Part shown: positions 7,134-15,090 of the stretch, in pieces
Layout: each line of letters starts with the position of its first letter
Position numbering within the stretch: position 1 is the first letter of the stretch
Assembly (NCBI GenBank): GCA_902800625.1
Contig: CADCFG010000035.1
Span: 1-37,818, forward strand
Length of the DNA: 37,818 nt
Reading direction: 5' to 3'
Source: an uncultured Eubacteriales bacterium
GTDB taxonomy: Bacteria; Bacillota; Clostridia; Christensenellales; Aristaeellaceae
Made by a program: the position numbers and the translations under genes
The notes under the pieces: generated by a model
What the model saw: only the letters and a program-made list of their open reading frames with translations
What the model was told of the DNA's origin: nothing
The model's database searches: none

Positions 7134-8285
7134 TCAGCCTTCGTTGTCCAGACGGGTGATGCCGTCGATGGTCATGTCGAAGTAGGGGGCGGAAGCGGTC
7201 TCGGACTCGTGGAAGTAGCCGTCGTAGATGTGCTCGTTCTCGGGCACCTCGCCGTTCACGGTGAAGGTGGCGGTGTCGAACACGTGCAGCTCGCCGGCCT
7301 TCAGGGCGGCGATGACTTCGTCCAGCTTCTCCTGGGTGCCCTCGGCGGCCACGGCCTCGTTCAGTTCGGTCAGGGCCACGGAACCCTCGTTGAAGCCCTG
7401 GCTCCAGTCAGCCTCGAAGGCTTCGCCGGCCATGGTCTTCTCGATGGCGTACTGCATGTAGGGCGCCCAATCGATGCGGGAGGAGATCAGGGAAGTGTTG
7501 GGGGCCACGGCGTTGAAGGAGATGTTGTAGCCCACGTTCGGAACGTTGTTGTCCTCGCAGGCGGTGGGAGCGCCGACGGTGTCGGCGTGCTCGCTCATCA
7601 GCACGCAGTGGTACTGGCTGATCAGGGCGGTGGCAGCTTCCTGCTCCAGCGCCTGGTCACCCCAGGAGTTGGTGAAGGTTACGTACATGGTGGCGGAGGG
7701 GCAGACATAGCGCACGCCCAGGAAGAAGGAGGTGTAGCCGCTGATGACCTCGGCATAGGGGAACGCGCCCACGTAGCCGACCACGGCCTGATCCTCGGTG
7801 ATGTCGCCATCCGCGATCATCTCGTTCAGCTTCATGCCGGCGGCGACGCCAGCCGCGAAGCGGCCCTCGTAGATGGAGGCGAAGGCGTTGTGCATGTTCT
7901 CAAGGCCCGAGCCCGCGGCCTGGTAGCCGGTGGCGTGGGAGAACTGGATCTCGGGATACTCCTCGGCGGCCAGGATGATGTAGTCCTCATGGCCGAAGGA
8001 ATCGGCGAAGATGTAGTTGCAGCCGGACTCCGCCAGGTCGATGGCGGCGTCGTAGCACTCCTGGCCCTCGGGGATGTTGGTCTTGATGACCAGCTGGGTC
8101 TCGGGATCCAGGCCGGCAGCTTCGACGGCTTCCTTCATGCCGTTGATGAAGTTGGCGTCGTAACCCATGTTCTCGTCGTGCAGGCAGATCAGGCCCACCT
8201 TCATGTCTTCCTTCGCGATCTCGGCGAACGCGACGGAACACAGCAGCATGGCCAGAACCAGGAGGACGGATGCGATTTTCTTCAT
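7134..8285 (-). CDS. BMP-family (PnrA-like) ABC substrate-binding protein
   Basis: The product is 383 residues. Residues 1-21 are a signal peptide ending AFA before E. No clear lipobox is present, although BMP/PnrA proteins of Gram-positives are usually lipoproteins. The body matches the BMP family: KVGLICLHDENMGYDANFINGMKEA near the N terminus, then GCNYIFADSFGHEDYI, YEGRFAAGVAAG, AVVGYVGAFPYAEVISG and FTNSWGDQALEQEAA. Family members bind purine nucleosides or similar ligands for an ABC importer. No permease or ATPase gene is adjacent, so it is an orphan here. The ATG at 8285 is preferred: AAAGGAGAC lies 9 bp upstream, whereas a TTG at 8291 is too close to it. Ligand not determined. Confidence 0.88.
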   Translation of the reverse strand: MKKIASVLLVLAMLLCSVAFAEIAKEDMKVGLICLHDENMGYDANFINGMKEAVEAAGLDPETQLVIKTNIPEGQECYDAAIDLAESGCNYIFADSFGHEDYIILAAEEYPEIQFSHATGYQAAGSGLENMHNAFASIYEGRFAAGVAAGMKLNEMIADGDITEDQAVVGYVGAFPYAEVISGYTSFFLGVRYVCPSATMYVTFTNSWGDQALEQEAATALISQYHCVLMSEHADTVGAPTACEDNNVPNVGYNISFNAVAPNTSLISSRIDWAPYMQYAIEKTMAGEAFEADWSQGFNEGSVALTELNEAVAAEGTQEKLDEVIAALKAGELHVFDTATFTVNGEVPENEHIYDGYFHESETASAPYFDMTIDGITRLDNEG

Positions 8286-8664
8286 AATCAATGTCTCCTT
8301 TTCTTCTCACCCCTGCATGGGGGCTTGTGAAATTATCATACACAAGCAAAGTTACAACTGGATGCTGATATTGTAAATTGTGGGGTGAAAAGGGATGAAA
8401 GTTCGGGATTTGTGCCGAAATGGGCCGAAACAGGGGGGCAGGGAAGGGGTAAATGGGCAAAAAGGCGAACATTGACGGAGTGCGGAGTGTGAAGTGTGGA
8501 GTTACAGTTGGCCAGGGGACCGGACTGCCACGTCGAGCCTGCTGGGCTCTCCTCACAACGACGCGGCGTGAGCGCGTTGGCGTCATGCGTTTTACGCGCG
8601 AATGGTGTCATTGCGAGGAGCGAAAGGACGTGGCAATCCGGTCCCGGGCATTTTACTCTAAACT
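8286..8664. other. Intergenic region with promoter and repeats
   Basis: This 379-bp stretch has no credible gene. Its left part is the leader of the BMP gene; no good -35/-10 pair was found there. The rest holds a nested palindrome (8516-8645) bracketed by AGTGTGGAGTTACAG on the left and CTCCACTCTGTAAC on the right, two partly complementary tracts of a kind often seen around interspersed repeats. Confidence 0.6.
8516..8645. repeat. Nested palindrome with CCGGAYTGCCACG ends, copy 2
   Basis: A 19-nt arm at 8516-8534 (GGGACCGGACTGCCACGTC) pairs with 8627-8645 (GACGTGGCAATCCGGTCCC) with one mismatch. It is the same family as 767-916 and 28115-28156. An inner CTCCTCACAACGAC / GTCATTGCGAGGAG pair echoes copy 1. 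Confidence 0.7.
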
Positions 8665-9225
8665 CTAAACTCTCCACTCTGTAACCCTCTCCCCCCGGAC
8701 GAGGAACGCCCTCTCCGCCAGCTCCGCCAGCGGCGCGTCGGAGCGGGAGTCGGAGTAGAATTCGTCGATCCGGCCGCCGGGGAAGCGGGCGCGGAACCTG
8801 GAGACCTTCTCCTTCCCGTGGCAGTTGGGGCCGAGGAACAGGCCGGTGCGCTTGTCCACTGGAGAGCCGATGACGATGCCGATGCCCAGCTTCTGGCAGG
8901 CGGGGCGGATCAAAAACTCCGGCGAGGCGGAGATCACCACGTCGTCCTCCCTGTGCTTCGGCGGGTACCAGGCCTTGACCCGGGAGAAGTTTTCCTTCCA
9001 GAATTCGTCCACGGCTCCGTCCACGTCGCCGATCAGTGCCAGGAAGTGGAGCATGCGCTGCTTGAAGGCCTGCTTCTTGCGGATCTTCAATAAGAACAGC
9101 AGCCCGTTGGCCGCCTGGGCGGGCACGTCCCGCCACATGGCGCGTCGGTGGCGCAGGCACCAGGTGAAGAAGCGGGCGGTGCTGTCCCCCCGCAGGATGG
9201 TGTTGTCGAAGTCGTACACGTTCAT
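8665..9225 (-). CDS. HAD-IB family phosphatase (PSPase-like)
   Basis: The 186-residue product is a cytoplasmic haloacid dehalogenase-type hydrolase. Motif I is D5-F-D7-N-T near the N terminus (nucleophile and acid/base), motif II is the S of VISASPEF, motif III is the K of HGKEKVSRF and motif IV is FYSDSRSDAPL. This layout fits subfamily IB, which includes phosphoserine phosphatase-like enzymes; the substrate is not predictable. The ATG at 9225 places motif I at the usual distance from the N terminus; the ribosome binding site is poor (GGGGG). The last codons and the TAG stop lie in the repeat-flanking tract at 8660-8690, so the C terminus may have been remodelled. Divergent from the LCP gene. 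Confidence 0.85.
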   Translation of the reverse strand: MNVYDFDNTILRGDSTARFFTWCLRHRRAMWRDVPAQAANGLLFLLKIRKKQAFKQRMLHFLALIGDVDGAVDEFWKENFSRVKAWYPPKHREDDVVISASPEFLIRPACQKLGIGIVIGSPVDKRTGLFLGPNCHGKEKVSRFRARFPGGRIDEFYSDSRSDAPLAELAERAFLVRGERVTEWRV

Positions 9226-9378
9226 AATCGGCCCCCGTTTTGCGCTGGGAATAATTACAATTACGGGTTCTATATTCGCCCCGGGCGGCCCGGAATCCTG
9301 CGAAAAAGGCGGCGCAGCCGCACATTTGGCCAAATTATGAAGCTGGGTTTATTTATACTTTGAATTTCCCGGGTGGGA

Positions 9379-9407
9379 TTGATTTATCGGCCCCGCGCTG
9401 GTACAAT
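9379..9407 (+). promoter_or_regulatory. Promoter of the LCP gene
   Basis: TTGATT (9379-9384) and TACAAT (9402-9407) are 17 bp apart, about 40 bp before the start codon. Confidence 0.7.
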
Positions 9408-9446
9408 AGGGGTGGAAACCGAGATTACATACCGGGAGGACATCCT

Positions 9447-10469
9447 ATGAATATGAAGAAACGCATCGCGATGCTGCTGGCGCTGTGCCTGGCGCTGCTG
9501 GGCCCCGCGGGCGCGCTGGCGGAGGAAGGCGCGCTGAACGACCTGCTGGGCTTCTTTGAGCGCGCCAGCGCCCAGGGCGAACCTGCGCCCGAGACCGGGG
9601 CCCCGGCGCAGGCCGCCGACGCCCTGCCTGTCGCGGACGATGCCGCCCAACCCGCCATGGACGCCGCCGCGCCGAACCCGGATTGGCAGAACATACTGCT
9701 GCTGGGCACCGATTCCCGCACCAGCGATACCGACACCCGTACCGATACCATGATCATACTCTCCCTGAACGCCCGGAGCAACGAGATTCGCATGACATCG
9801 CTGATGCGGGACATCTGGGTGGATGTTCCTGGCCACGGTGGTGCGAAGCTGAACGCGGCCTGCGTCTACGGCGGCCCGGAGCTGACCCTGCAGACCATCA
9901 ACCAGAATTTTGGCATGGACATCCAATCCTATGTTGAGGTGAACATGCAGTGTCTGGCCCAGATCGTGGACGCCCTGGGCGGCATTCGCATGGACGTGAG
10001 CGACAGCGAAGCCAAGGCCATCAACAAGCTGTTTGCCGACGACCGCAACGCCCACGACGAGAACACCTACTTCGCCGGGGACACCGTTTCTGCCGGCAGC
10101 CAGGTGCTGCTGAACGGCAAGCAGGCCCTGGCCTTTGTCCGCATCCGCTCCATGGACAACGACTATGTCCGCACCGATCGCCAGCGCCAGATGCTGGTGG
10201 CCATCGCCAAGGACCTGCAGCAGAAGGACCTGCTCAGCCTGGGGGCCATCGTCACCGGCATGCTGCAGTACGTGAAGACCAACCTGACCTTCGACGAGAT
10301 CATGGCCATCGCCGGTGTGTGCATGGGCGCGTCCCTGGACGACCTGCCCGAGCTGCGCCTGCCCGCGGAGGGTACCTACCAGTCCGGCACCTTCAACGGC
10401 ACCTGGTGCATCAAGCCCGATTTCGAGGAGAACGCCCGCCAGCTGCGCGCGTTCATCTACGGGGAGTAA
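9447..10469 (+). CDS. LytR-CpsA-Psr (LCP) family glycopolymer ligase
   Basis: The product is 340 residues with an N-terminal signal peptide or anchor (MNMKKRIAMLLALCLALL, ending ALAEE), a Pro/Ala-rich linker and an LCP domain from about 81 to 250. Family landmarks are NILLLGTDSR, DTRTDTMIILSLN, SLMRDIWVDVPG, KLNAACVYGG and FVRIRSMDNDYVRTDRQRQ; the arginines and aspartates of these motifs bind the lipid pyrophosphate head group. LCP enzymes transfer undecaprenyl-linked glycopolymers to peptidoglycan outside the membrane. The ATG at 9447 follows GGGAGGA by 6 bp. It converges on a sugar-phosphate transferase and deacetylase, which supports a role in wall polymer attachment. Family assignment secure; the polymer is unknown. 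Confidence 0.92.
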   Translation: MNMKKRIAMLLALCLALLGPAGALAEEGALNDLLGFFERASAQGEPAPETGAPAQAADALPVADDAAQPAMDAAAPNPDWQNILLLGTDSRTSDTDTRTDTMIILSLNARSNEIRMTSLMRDIWVDVPGHGGAKLNAACVYGGPELTLQTINQNFGMDIQSYVEVNMQCLAQIVDALGGIRMDVSDSEAKAINKLFADDRNAHDENTYFAGDTVSAGSQVLLNGKQALAFVRIRSMDNDYVRTDRQRQMLVAIAKDLQQKDLLSLGAIVTGMLQYVKTNLTFDEIMAIAGVCMGASLDDLPELRLPAEGTYQSGTFNGTWCIKPDFEENARQLRAFIYGE

Positions 10470-10481
10470 TCGCGTACATAC

Positions 10482-10518
10482 AAAAGCCAGGGACGGCTAT
10501 TGCCGCCCCTGGCTTTTT
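10482..10518. terminator. Bidirectional terminator between convergent genes
   Basis: AAAAGCCAGGG (10482-10492) pairs with CCCTGGCTTTTT (10507-10518); an inner CGGC/GCCG extends the stem past an A/C mismatch. It lies between the convergent LCP and sugar transferase genes. The core CAGGG-A-CGG / CCG-C-CCCTG is shared with the terminator at 26772-26810. Confidence 0.85.
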
Positions 10519-10521
10519 GTG

Positions 10522-11892
10522 TCAACCCGCCTTCTTTTGATCGTGTTTGTTGATGTTCGTGGATTGCGTTTCGTCGAAGCCCTCGGTGGCCTCGGACTTG
10601 AACATGATCTTGATGGTCAGCAGGATCAGCTGGAAATCCAGCAGCAGGGATTGGTTCTCGATGTAGAGCATGTCCATCTTCAGCTTGTCCTCGGGAGGGG
10701 TGTTGTACTTGCCGTAGACCTGGGCATAGCCGGTCAGGCCGCTCTTCACCCGCAGGCGATACTTGAAGTCGGGCAGCTGTTGCTCGTAGAGCGTCTCGTG
10801 CAGCGTGCGCTCCGGCCGGGGACCCACCAGCGACATCTGGCCCAGCAGCACGTTCACGAACTGGGGCATCTCGTCGATGCGGTATTTCCTCAGGAAGCGG
10901 CCCACCTTCGTGATGCGGGGGTCGTCCTGGGTGGCGGGCTTGGCGCCATGCACCTCCGCGTCCACGATCATGCTGCGGAACTTCACGATGCGGAACACCC
11001 TGCCGTCCAGCGTCACCCGGTCCTGGAAATAGAACACGGGCCCGCGGTCCTCCAGCTTGATGGCGATGGCCGCCACCAGAAACACCGGCGAGAGCACCAC
11101 CAGGAAGAATGCCGACAGCACGATGTCGCACACGCGCTTGATGATCAGGTTCCGCTGCCGGCTGTAGGTGTAGTCATACTTCAGCAGCGGGGTGTCCAGG
11201 TAGTTGGCCACCTCGCAGCCCCGGCAGATGATGTCGATGAAGTCGGGTGCGAAATAAAAGGTCTTGCGATGGGCCAGGCACAGGTGGATCAACGCGTCCC
11301 GGCTCTCAGGGCTCACGCCCATGAGCATCACGGTGTCGATGCCGTCGATCTTCGATTCGATCTCCTCCAGCGCGCCCTCGGTCACCACGTGATCCAGGCT
11401 GAACAGGTGGGCCAGCTTTCCCTCCACCTGCCGCTTGAACTGGGCCAGCTGGGCCTGGGTGCCCGTGCCGCAGACCAGCAGCGTGCTGGAGGGCTGGACG
11501 TGGGCGAGGATATAGCGTTTGCTGATCCAGACGATCATCGTGGTGCCCACCAGCTGGCACACCACGATGAATGCCCCAGGCCAGACGTTGACATAGTCGC
11601 GGTGCAGCAGCACGGAGGAGACGTAGAGGATCAGGTCGGCGATGCCGAAGCTGATGAACTGGGACAACACCGTCTCCTCCACCGGGGACGAGGCGATGGC
11701 ATAGCCCCGGTACAGCTTGGCCAGCCAGTGGTACAGGATGTAGAAGGCCAGTATGGAGACGACGATGCCCCTGGTCTTGTGGGTGCGCCAGGCGTAGTCG
11801 TTGTAATAGCTGACCCACACCAGGGTGAACAGGCCGACGTTGAACAGTATCAGCGTGATCCTGGCGATATTGGTAATGCGCTTGTCCTTCAT
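10522..11892 (-). CDS. Undecaprenyl-phosphate sugar phosphotransferase (polyprenyl glycosylphosphotransferase)
   Basis: This 456-residue membrane enzyme should start synthesis of a surface glycan by moving a sugar-1-phosphate from a nucleotide sugar to undecaprenyl phosphate. Residues 1-125 contain four or five hydrophobic segments, followed by a cytoplasmic CoA-binding-like region (LLVCGTGTQAQLAQF). The catalytic bacterial sugar transferase domain runs from about 247 to the end: KRVCDIVLSAFF (re-entrant helix), FRIVKFRSM with the Asp/Glu catalytic region, DPRITKVGRFLRKYRIDEMPQ, LVGPRPE and SGLTGYAQVYGKYN. Size and order match WbaP/EpsL-type large-form enzymes. It lies 33 bp downstream of the deacetylase gene and is probably co-transcribed with it. 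The sugar is not predictable. Confidence 0.93.
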   Translation of the reverse strand: MKDKRITNIARITLILFNVGLFTLVWVSYYNDYAWRTHKTRGIVVSILAFYILYHWLAKLYRGYAIASSPVEETVLSQFISFGIADLILYVSSVLLHRDYVNVWPGAFIVVCQLVGTTMIVWISKRYILAHVQPSSTLLVCGTGTQAQLAQFKRQVEGKLAHLFSLDHVVTEGALEEIESKIDGIDTVMLMGVSPESRDALIHLCLAHRKTFYFAPDFIDIICRGCEVANYLDTPLLKYDYTYSRQRNLIIKRVCDIVLSAFFLVVLSPVFLVAAIAIKLEDRGPVFYFQDRVTLDGRVFRIVKFRSMIVDAEVHGAKPATQDDPRITKVGRFLRKYRIDEMPQFVNVLLGQMSLVGPRPERTLHETLYEQQLPDFKYRLRVKSGLTGYAQVYGKYNTPPEDKLKMDMLYIENQSLLLDFQLILLTIKIMFKSEATEGFDETQSTNINKHDQKKAG

Positions 11893-11925
11893 ACCCGCGA
11901 ACCTTTCGTGTGCCTTCGGAAGAGC

Positions 11926-12759
11926 CTACAGCTTCTCCCGCAGCCGTTCAAATGTGGTGAATTCGTAGCCGTGTTTTTCCAGCAGCGCGATGGTCTTTTC
12001 CAGCCGCCGGGCCATGTGCCGCCTGCCGATGTGCATGCGAAGGTACTTCGACGGGCTCATGTCCGCCACCCGGGGGAGGGCGGCGGGAGACAGGTCCAGG
12101 GGGTGGATGTACAGCACATAGGGCTTGCCGGTCTTCAGGTATCGCCCCAGCATCCAGGCCATGAACGGCCAGGGCAGCATGCGCAGGTAGCCTCCGCCCA
12201 GCAGCATGTTCATGCCGCCGATCTTCTGGGTGCTGACCTCGAACTCCGTGAAGCCGTCCCGCCTGTAGACGCAGGGGGAGACCTCCTCAAAGCCCGCCAG
12301 GGCCATCTCGCCGTACTTATCGCTCTTCTGCTGCTTCAGCTTGCTGGAATCGTAGTGAAAGCCGCACCCGCGCACGATGTCCAGCCGATGATCGTCCATG
12401 GCGAAGTAGGGTCCGCGATAGCCGCTGACGCCGTGGCCCAGCGCCTTCTCCAGCGCGGCCTTGGCCTTCAGGAGCTGCCCGCGGAACTCGTCCGGCTCCA
12501 GGGACAGCGGCCGGATGTGCTCCCAGCCGTGGCAGGCGATGTCGTGGCCCGCCCGATCCATGGCGCGGAGCTTCTCACCCAGCCGGTCCGCCAGCGCGCC
12601 CAGCACGAAGAACGAACCCGGGATGCTCCGCGCGTCCATGACGCGAAGGGCGATGTCCAGGCCGTCCAGCACGGTGACGGATTTGTCGATCTCGCAGTCG
12701 AAGTGATAGGACTGGTACCAGTCCTCCACGTCCATGGAGATCACGGCGTACTTCTTCAT
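11926..12759 (-). CDS. Polysaccharide deacetylase (NodB-type, DUF3473-like)
   Basis: The 277-residue product matches NodB-fold deacetylases linked to exopolysaccharide loci. It begins with SMDVEDWYQ, the variant metal/catalytic Asp motif; CHGWEH holds the metal-binding histidines; GYRGPYFAMDD is the catalytic Arg region and YIHPLDL the late His motif. There is no signal peptide, so it may act in the cytoplasm on lipid-linked or nucleotide-linked sugars. The ATG at 12759 follows AAAGGAAAC. It is the first gene of a two-gene unit with the sugar transferase, under the strong promoter at 12788-12816. It probably removes an acetyl group from an amino sugar of the glycan started by its neighbour; this pairing is inference. 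Confidence 0.88.
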   Translation of the reverse strand: MKKYAVISMDVEDWYQSYHFDCEIDKSVTVLDGLDIALRVMDARSIPGSFFVLGALADRLGEKLRAMDRAGHDIACHGWEHIRPLSLEPDEFRGQLLKAKAALEKALGHGVSGYRGPYFAMDDHRLDIVRGCGFHYDSSKLKQQKSDKYGEMALAGFEEVSPCVYRRDGFTEFEVSTQKIGGMNMLLGGGYLRMLPWPFMAWMLGRYLKTGKPYVLYIHPLDLSPAALPRVADMSPSKYLRMHIGRRHMARRLEKTIALLEKHGYEFTTFERLREKL

Positions 12760-12787
12760 AGTCGTTTCCTTTGCAGAATTTGAGTTG

Positions 12788-12816
12788 ATTATAGCATAAC
12801 GGATGTTAAATGTCCA
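12788..12816 (-). promoter_or_regulatory. Promoter of the deacetylase / sugar transferase operon
   Basis: On the minus strand TGGACA (12811-12816) and TATAAT (12788-12793) are 17 bp apart. Confidence 0.8.
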
Positions 12817-12870
12817 CCGAGGGAACGCGCTGCGGGCCGGTATCCTTTGGCAGAAAGCCGCAGATGAGCC

Positions 12871-12912
12871 AAAAACGCCCCGCCGCAGCGGAAAATCGCT
12901 TGCGCGGCGGGG
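12871..12912 (-). terminator. Terminator of the two-component operon
   Basis: On the minus strand a CCCCGCCGC...GCGGCGGGG stem with an inner AAGCGATTTTCCGCT hairpin is followed by CGTTTTTGG. It lies 26 bp after the kinase stop codon. Confidence 0.8.
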
Positions 12913-12938
12913 AACGGAGCGCTCAGCCCGGCACGGAC

Positions 12939-14237
12939 TTAGCCCGGCAGTGTCACGGTGAACGTGGCGTCCTGGCCGAAATGGCTCTCGGCGCGGATGT
13001 GGCCCTTGTGGGCCTGGGCGATGTTGCGGGCGATGGCCAGCCCCAGGCCGTTGCCGGCCACCTCGCTGTTGTGGGACAGGTCCTCCCGGTAGAACCGGTC
13101 GAAGATCTTTTCCAGGTTTTCCGGCGCGATGCCCGGGCCGGTGTTGTACACGGTGATCACCGCGCCACGGCCCTTCTGCGCAAGGGACAGCCGGATCGTG
13201 CCGCCCTCATTTGAGTACTTCAGGGCGTTGCTGAGCAGGATCACCGCCAGCTGCTGCAGCATGGCCTCGTCGCCGCGGATGGACACGCCCTCCGGGATGT
13301 CGGTTTCCAGCGTGCGGCCGGACTCGAACACGGTGCTCTCGAAGGGCAGCGCCACGCCCAGCAGCGCCTGGGACAGGTCCAGCCGCTTCATCTCGGCCTT
13401 CACGGCGCCCTTGTCCATTCGAGCCAGGGTCAGCAGGTTCTGCACCAGGCTGTCCGTGCGCTTCACCTCGGACTGGATGTAGCCCAGGTACTCGTTGGGG
13501 CCGATGTCCCGGCTGAGCACCTCTGCGTTGGCGGAGATCACCGCCAGCGGGGTCTTGAATTCATGGCTGGCGTCCCAGACGAACTGCTTTTGCCGGTCGA
13601 AGGAGGCCTGCACCGGCTGAAGCATCCGCCGGATCAATAAGTAGGCTCCCGCGCTGAGCAGCAGGCAGGCCAACGAAGCCACCAGCGCCGCCGAGCCCAG
13701 CATCCGCCGGGCGGACAGGAATTCCAGCCGGGCGTCCAGGGCGATGAGCAGACGGCCGTCGCCTGAATCGGTGAGCCGGTAGTACTGGGTGTCCACCCGG
13801 CCGCTGTCCCTTCCCTGGGCCAGGGCGGCGTCGGCGAAGGTCTGGATCTGATCGTCGTCGTACAGGTCGGCGCGGTCGCTTGACCACTCCGTCACGCTGC
13901 CGTCCGCGTCCAGGCGGATGGTGTAGGCGTTGGACAGGCTGGCCAGCGAGGCCCCGCCCGCGGCCAGCTCAAAGCCCCGGCGGCGGTTCTCCCGGCGCTG
14001 GCGCATCTCGTCGTCCAGGGCGGGCGGCGTGCCCTCGGGCTTCTGGGACGGCTCCGGCTGCGACTGCAGCTCGGGCCGGCGGCCCTGGTTCCTGGCCAGG
14101 ATGTCCAGCGCGGCCTCGGCGGCGGTGGAGATGTTGCGCCGGTTGATGGCGTCGATGGACAGCACGATGCCCGCCGTCACCAGGATCAGCACGCCGATCA
14201 CCAGCAGCGTCAGCCGCCTGCGGAGTTTCTGGATCAA
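12939..14237 (-). CDS. Sensor histidine kinase
   Basis: This 432-residue membrane kinase has transmembrane segments near 10-30 and 180-200 that bracket an extracytoplasmic sensor of about 150 residues with a Pro/Gln-rich stretch. The HisKA site is SHEFKTPLAV (phospho-acceptor His about 225). The ATPase domain shows the N box LLSNALKYSNEG, G1 NTGPGIAPENLEKIFDRFYR and G2 GNGLGLAIA. The start is TTG at 14237: GGGAGG lies 8 bp upstream, whereas an ATG at 14244 sits directly against that site and is in another frame. It follows the response regulator by 53 bp on the same strand and is almost surely its partner. The signal is unknown; the neighbourhood suggests the envelope. Confidence 0.92.
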   Translation of the reverse strand: MIQKLRRRLTLLVIGVLILVTAGIVLSIDAINRRNISTAAEAALDILARNQGRRPELQSQPEPSQKPEGTPPALDDEMRQRRENRRRGFELAAGGASLASLSNAYTIRLDADGSVTEWSSDRADLYDDDQIQTFADAALAQGRDSGRVDTQYYRLTDSGDGRLLIALDARLEFLSARRMLGSAALVASLACLLLSAGAYLLIRRMLQPVQASFDRQKQFVWDASHEFKTPLAVISANAEVLSRDIGPNEYLGYIQSEVKRTDSLVQNLLTLARMDKGAVKAEMKRLDLSQALLGVALPFESTVFESGRTLETDIPEGVSIRGDEAMLQQLAVILLSNALKYSNEGGTIRLSLAQKGRGAVITVYNTGPGIAPENLEKIFDRFYREDLSHNSEVAGNGLGLAIARNIAQAHKGHIRAESHFGQDATFTVTLPG

Positions 14238-14290
14238 AGCTCATACCTCCCGTATTGAGGTTCGGTGTGGGGAAAGCGCATGGAGGCGGG

Positions 14291-14968
14291 CTAAGCCTGC
14301 TCCAGGGAGTACCCCAGCCCCCGGGTCGCCTTCAGCTTCACGCCCGCGCCGATGAAGGCCAGCTTCTTGCGCAGGAAGGACACGTAGACCTCCAGGTTGT
14401 TGTATTCCGCGTCGCTGTCATAGCCCCAGACCCGCTCGATCAGCGTTTCCTTGGGCAGGATCTGGGCGGGGTTGCGCAGGAACAGCTCCATCAGCTGATA
14501 CTCCTTCGCCCCCAGTTTCACACTCTGGCCGCTTGCGTCGTTGCGCAGCGTGGCGTCCTTTTCGGTGAGCGACACGCCGCCGAAGGCCAGCGCCATCACC
14601 GGCGCGCCGTCGCCCCTTCGGGTGATGGCCCGCAGGCAGGCCACCAGCTCGCCCATCTGGAAGGGCTTGGGCAGGTAGTAGTCCGCGCCGCCCTCCAGGC
14701 CCCGGATGCGGTCCTGGAGATCGCCCCGGGCGGTGAGCATCATCACCGGGGTCTTCACGCCCTCGCCCCGCAGCCGCTCCAGCACGGTGAAGCCGTCCAT
14801 GCCGGGCAGCATTACGTCCAGTATGATGGCGTCGTAGCCGCCGGACAGCGCGCAGTCCAGCCCGTCCGGCCCGGTGTAGACCGGGTCCACCACGAACCGT
14901 TCCGACTGCAACAGCCGGCATACCGCAGCGGACAGGTTCTTTTCGTCTTCGATGAGAAGTATGCGCAT
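14291..14968 (-). CDS. OmpR-family response regulator
   Basis: The 225-residue product has a receiver domain (1-115) and a winged-helix DNA-binding domain (about 130-223). The acidic pocket is E7-D8-E9 (LLIEDE), the phospho-acceptor is D51 (IILDVMLPGMDG), the switch Thr is in MMLTARG and the Lys is in PKPFQMGEL. The C-terminal half shows LGAKEYQLMELFLRNP, ETLIERVWGYDS and VRG-like KLKATRGLGYSL. It should be phosphorylated by the kinase encoded next in the operon. The ATG at 14968 follows GGAGG with suitable spacing; longer upstream frames overlap the promoter. Family assignment secure; regulon unknown. Confidence 0.93.
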   Translation of the reverse strand: MRILLIEDEKNLSAAVCRLLQSERFVVDPVYTGPDGLDCALSGGYDAIILDVMLPGMDGFTVLERLRGEGVKTPVMMLTARGDLQDRIRGLEGGADYYLPKPFQMGELVACLRAITRRGDGAPVMALAFGGVSLTEKDATLRNDASGQSVKLGAKEYQLMELFLRNPAQILPKETLIERVWGYDSDAEYNNLEVYVSFLRKKLAFIGAGVKLKATRGLGYSLEQA

Positions 14969-15019
14969 GGTTGGTTTCCTCCGTTGGTTGATGACGGGTA
15001 CGCAGGCAGCACCGCCTCC

Positions 15020-15048
15020 ATTATAGCACAACTTTCCCGCCTACGAAA
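15020..15048 (-). promoter_or_regulatory. Probable promoter of the two-component operon
   Basis: On the minus strand a perfect TATAAT (15020-15025) lies about 50 bp before the response regulator. The -35 region 17 bp upstream (TTTCGT) is poor, so an activator may be needed. Confidence 0.55.
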
Positions 15049-15081
15049 AGCATCCGCCCGAAATTCGGACGGATGCCTTTT
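15046..15081 (-). terminator. Terminator of the PrsA-like gene
   Basis: GCATCCG (15050-15056) and CGGATGC (15070-15076), with an inner CCG/CGG pair, form the stem. It is flanked by AAAA and TTTT, 9 bp after the stop codon. Confidence 0.8.
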
Positions 15082-15090
15082 CACACGGGA

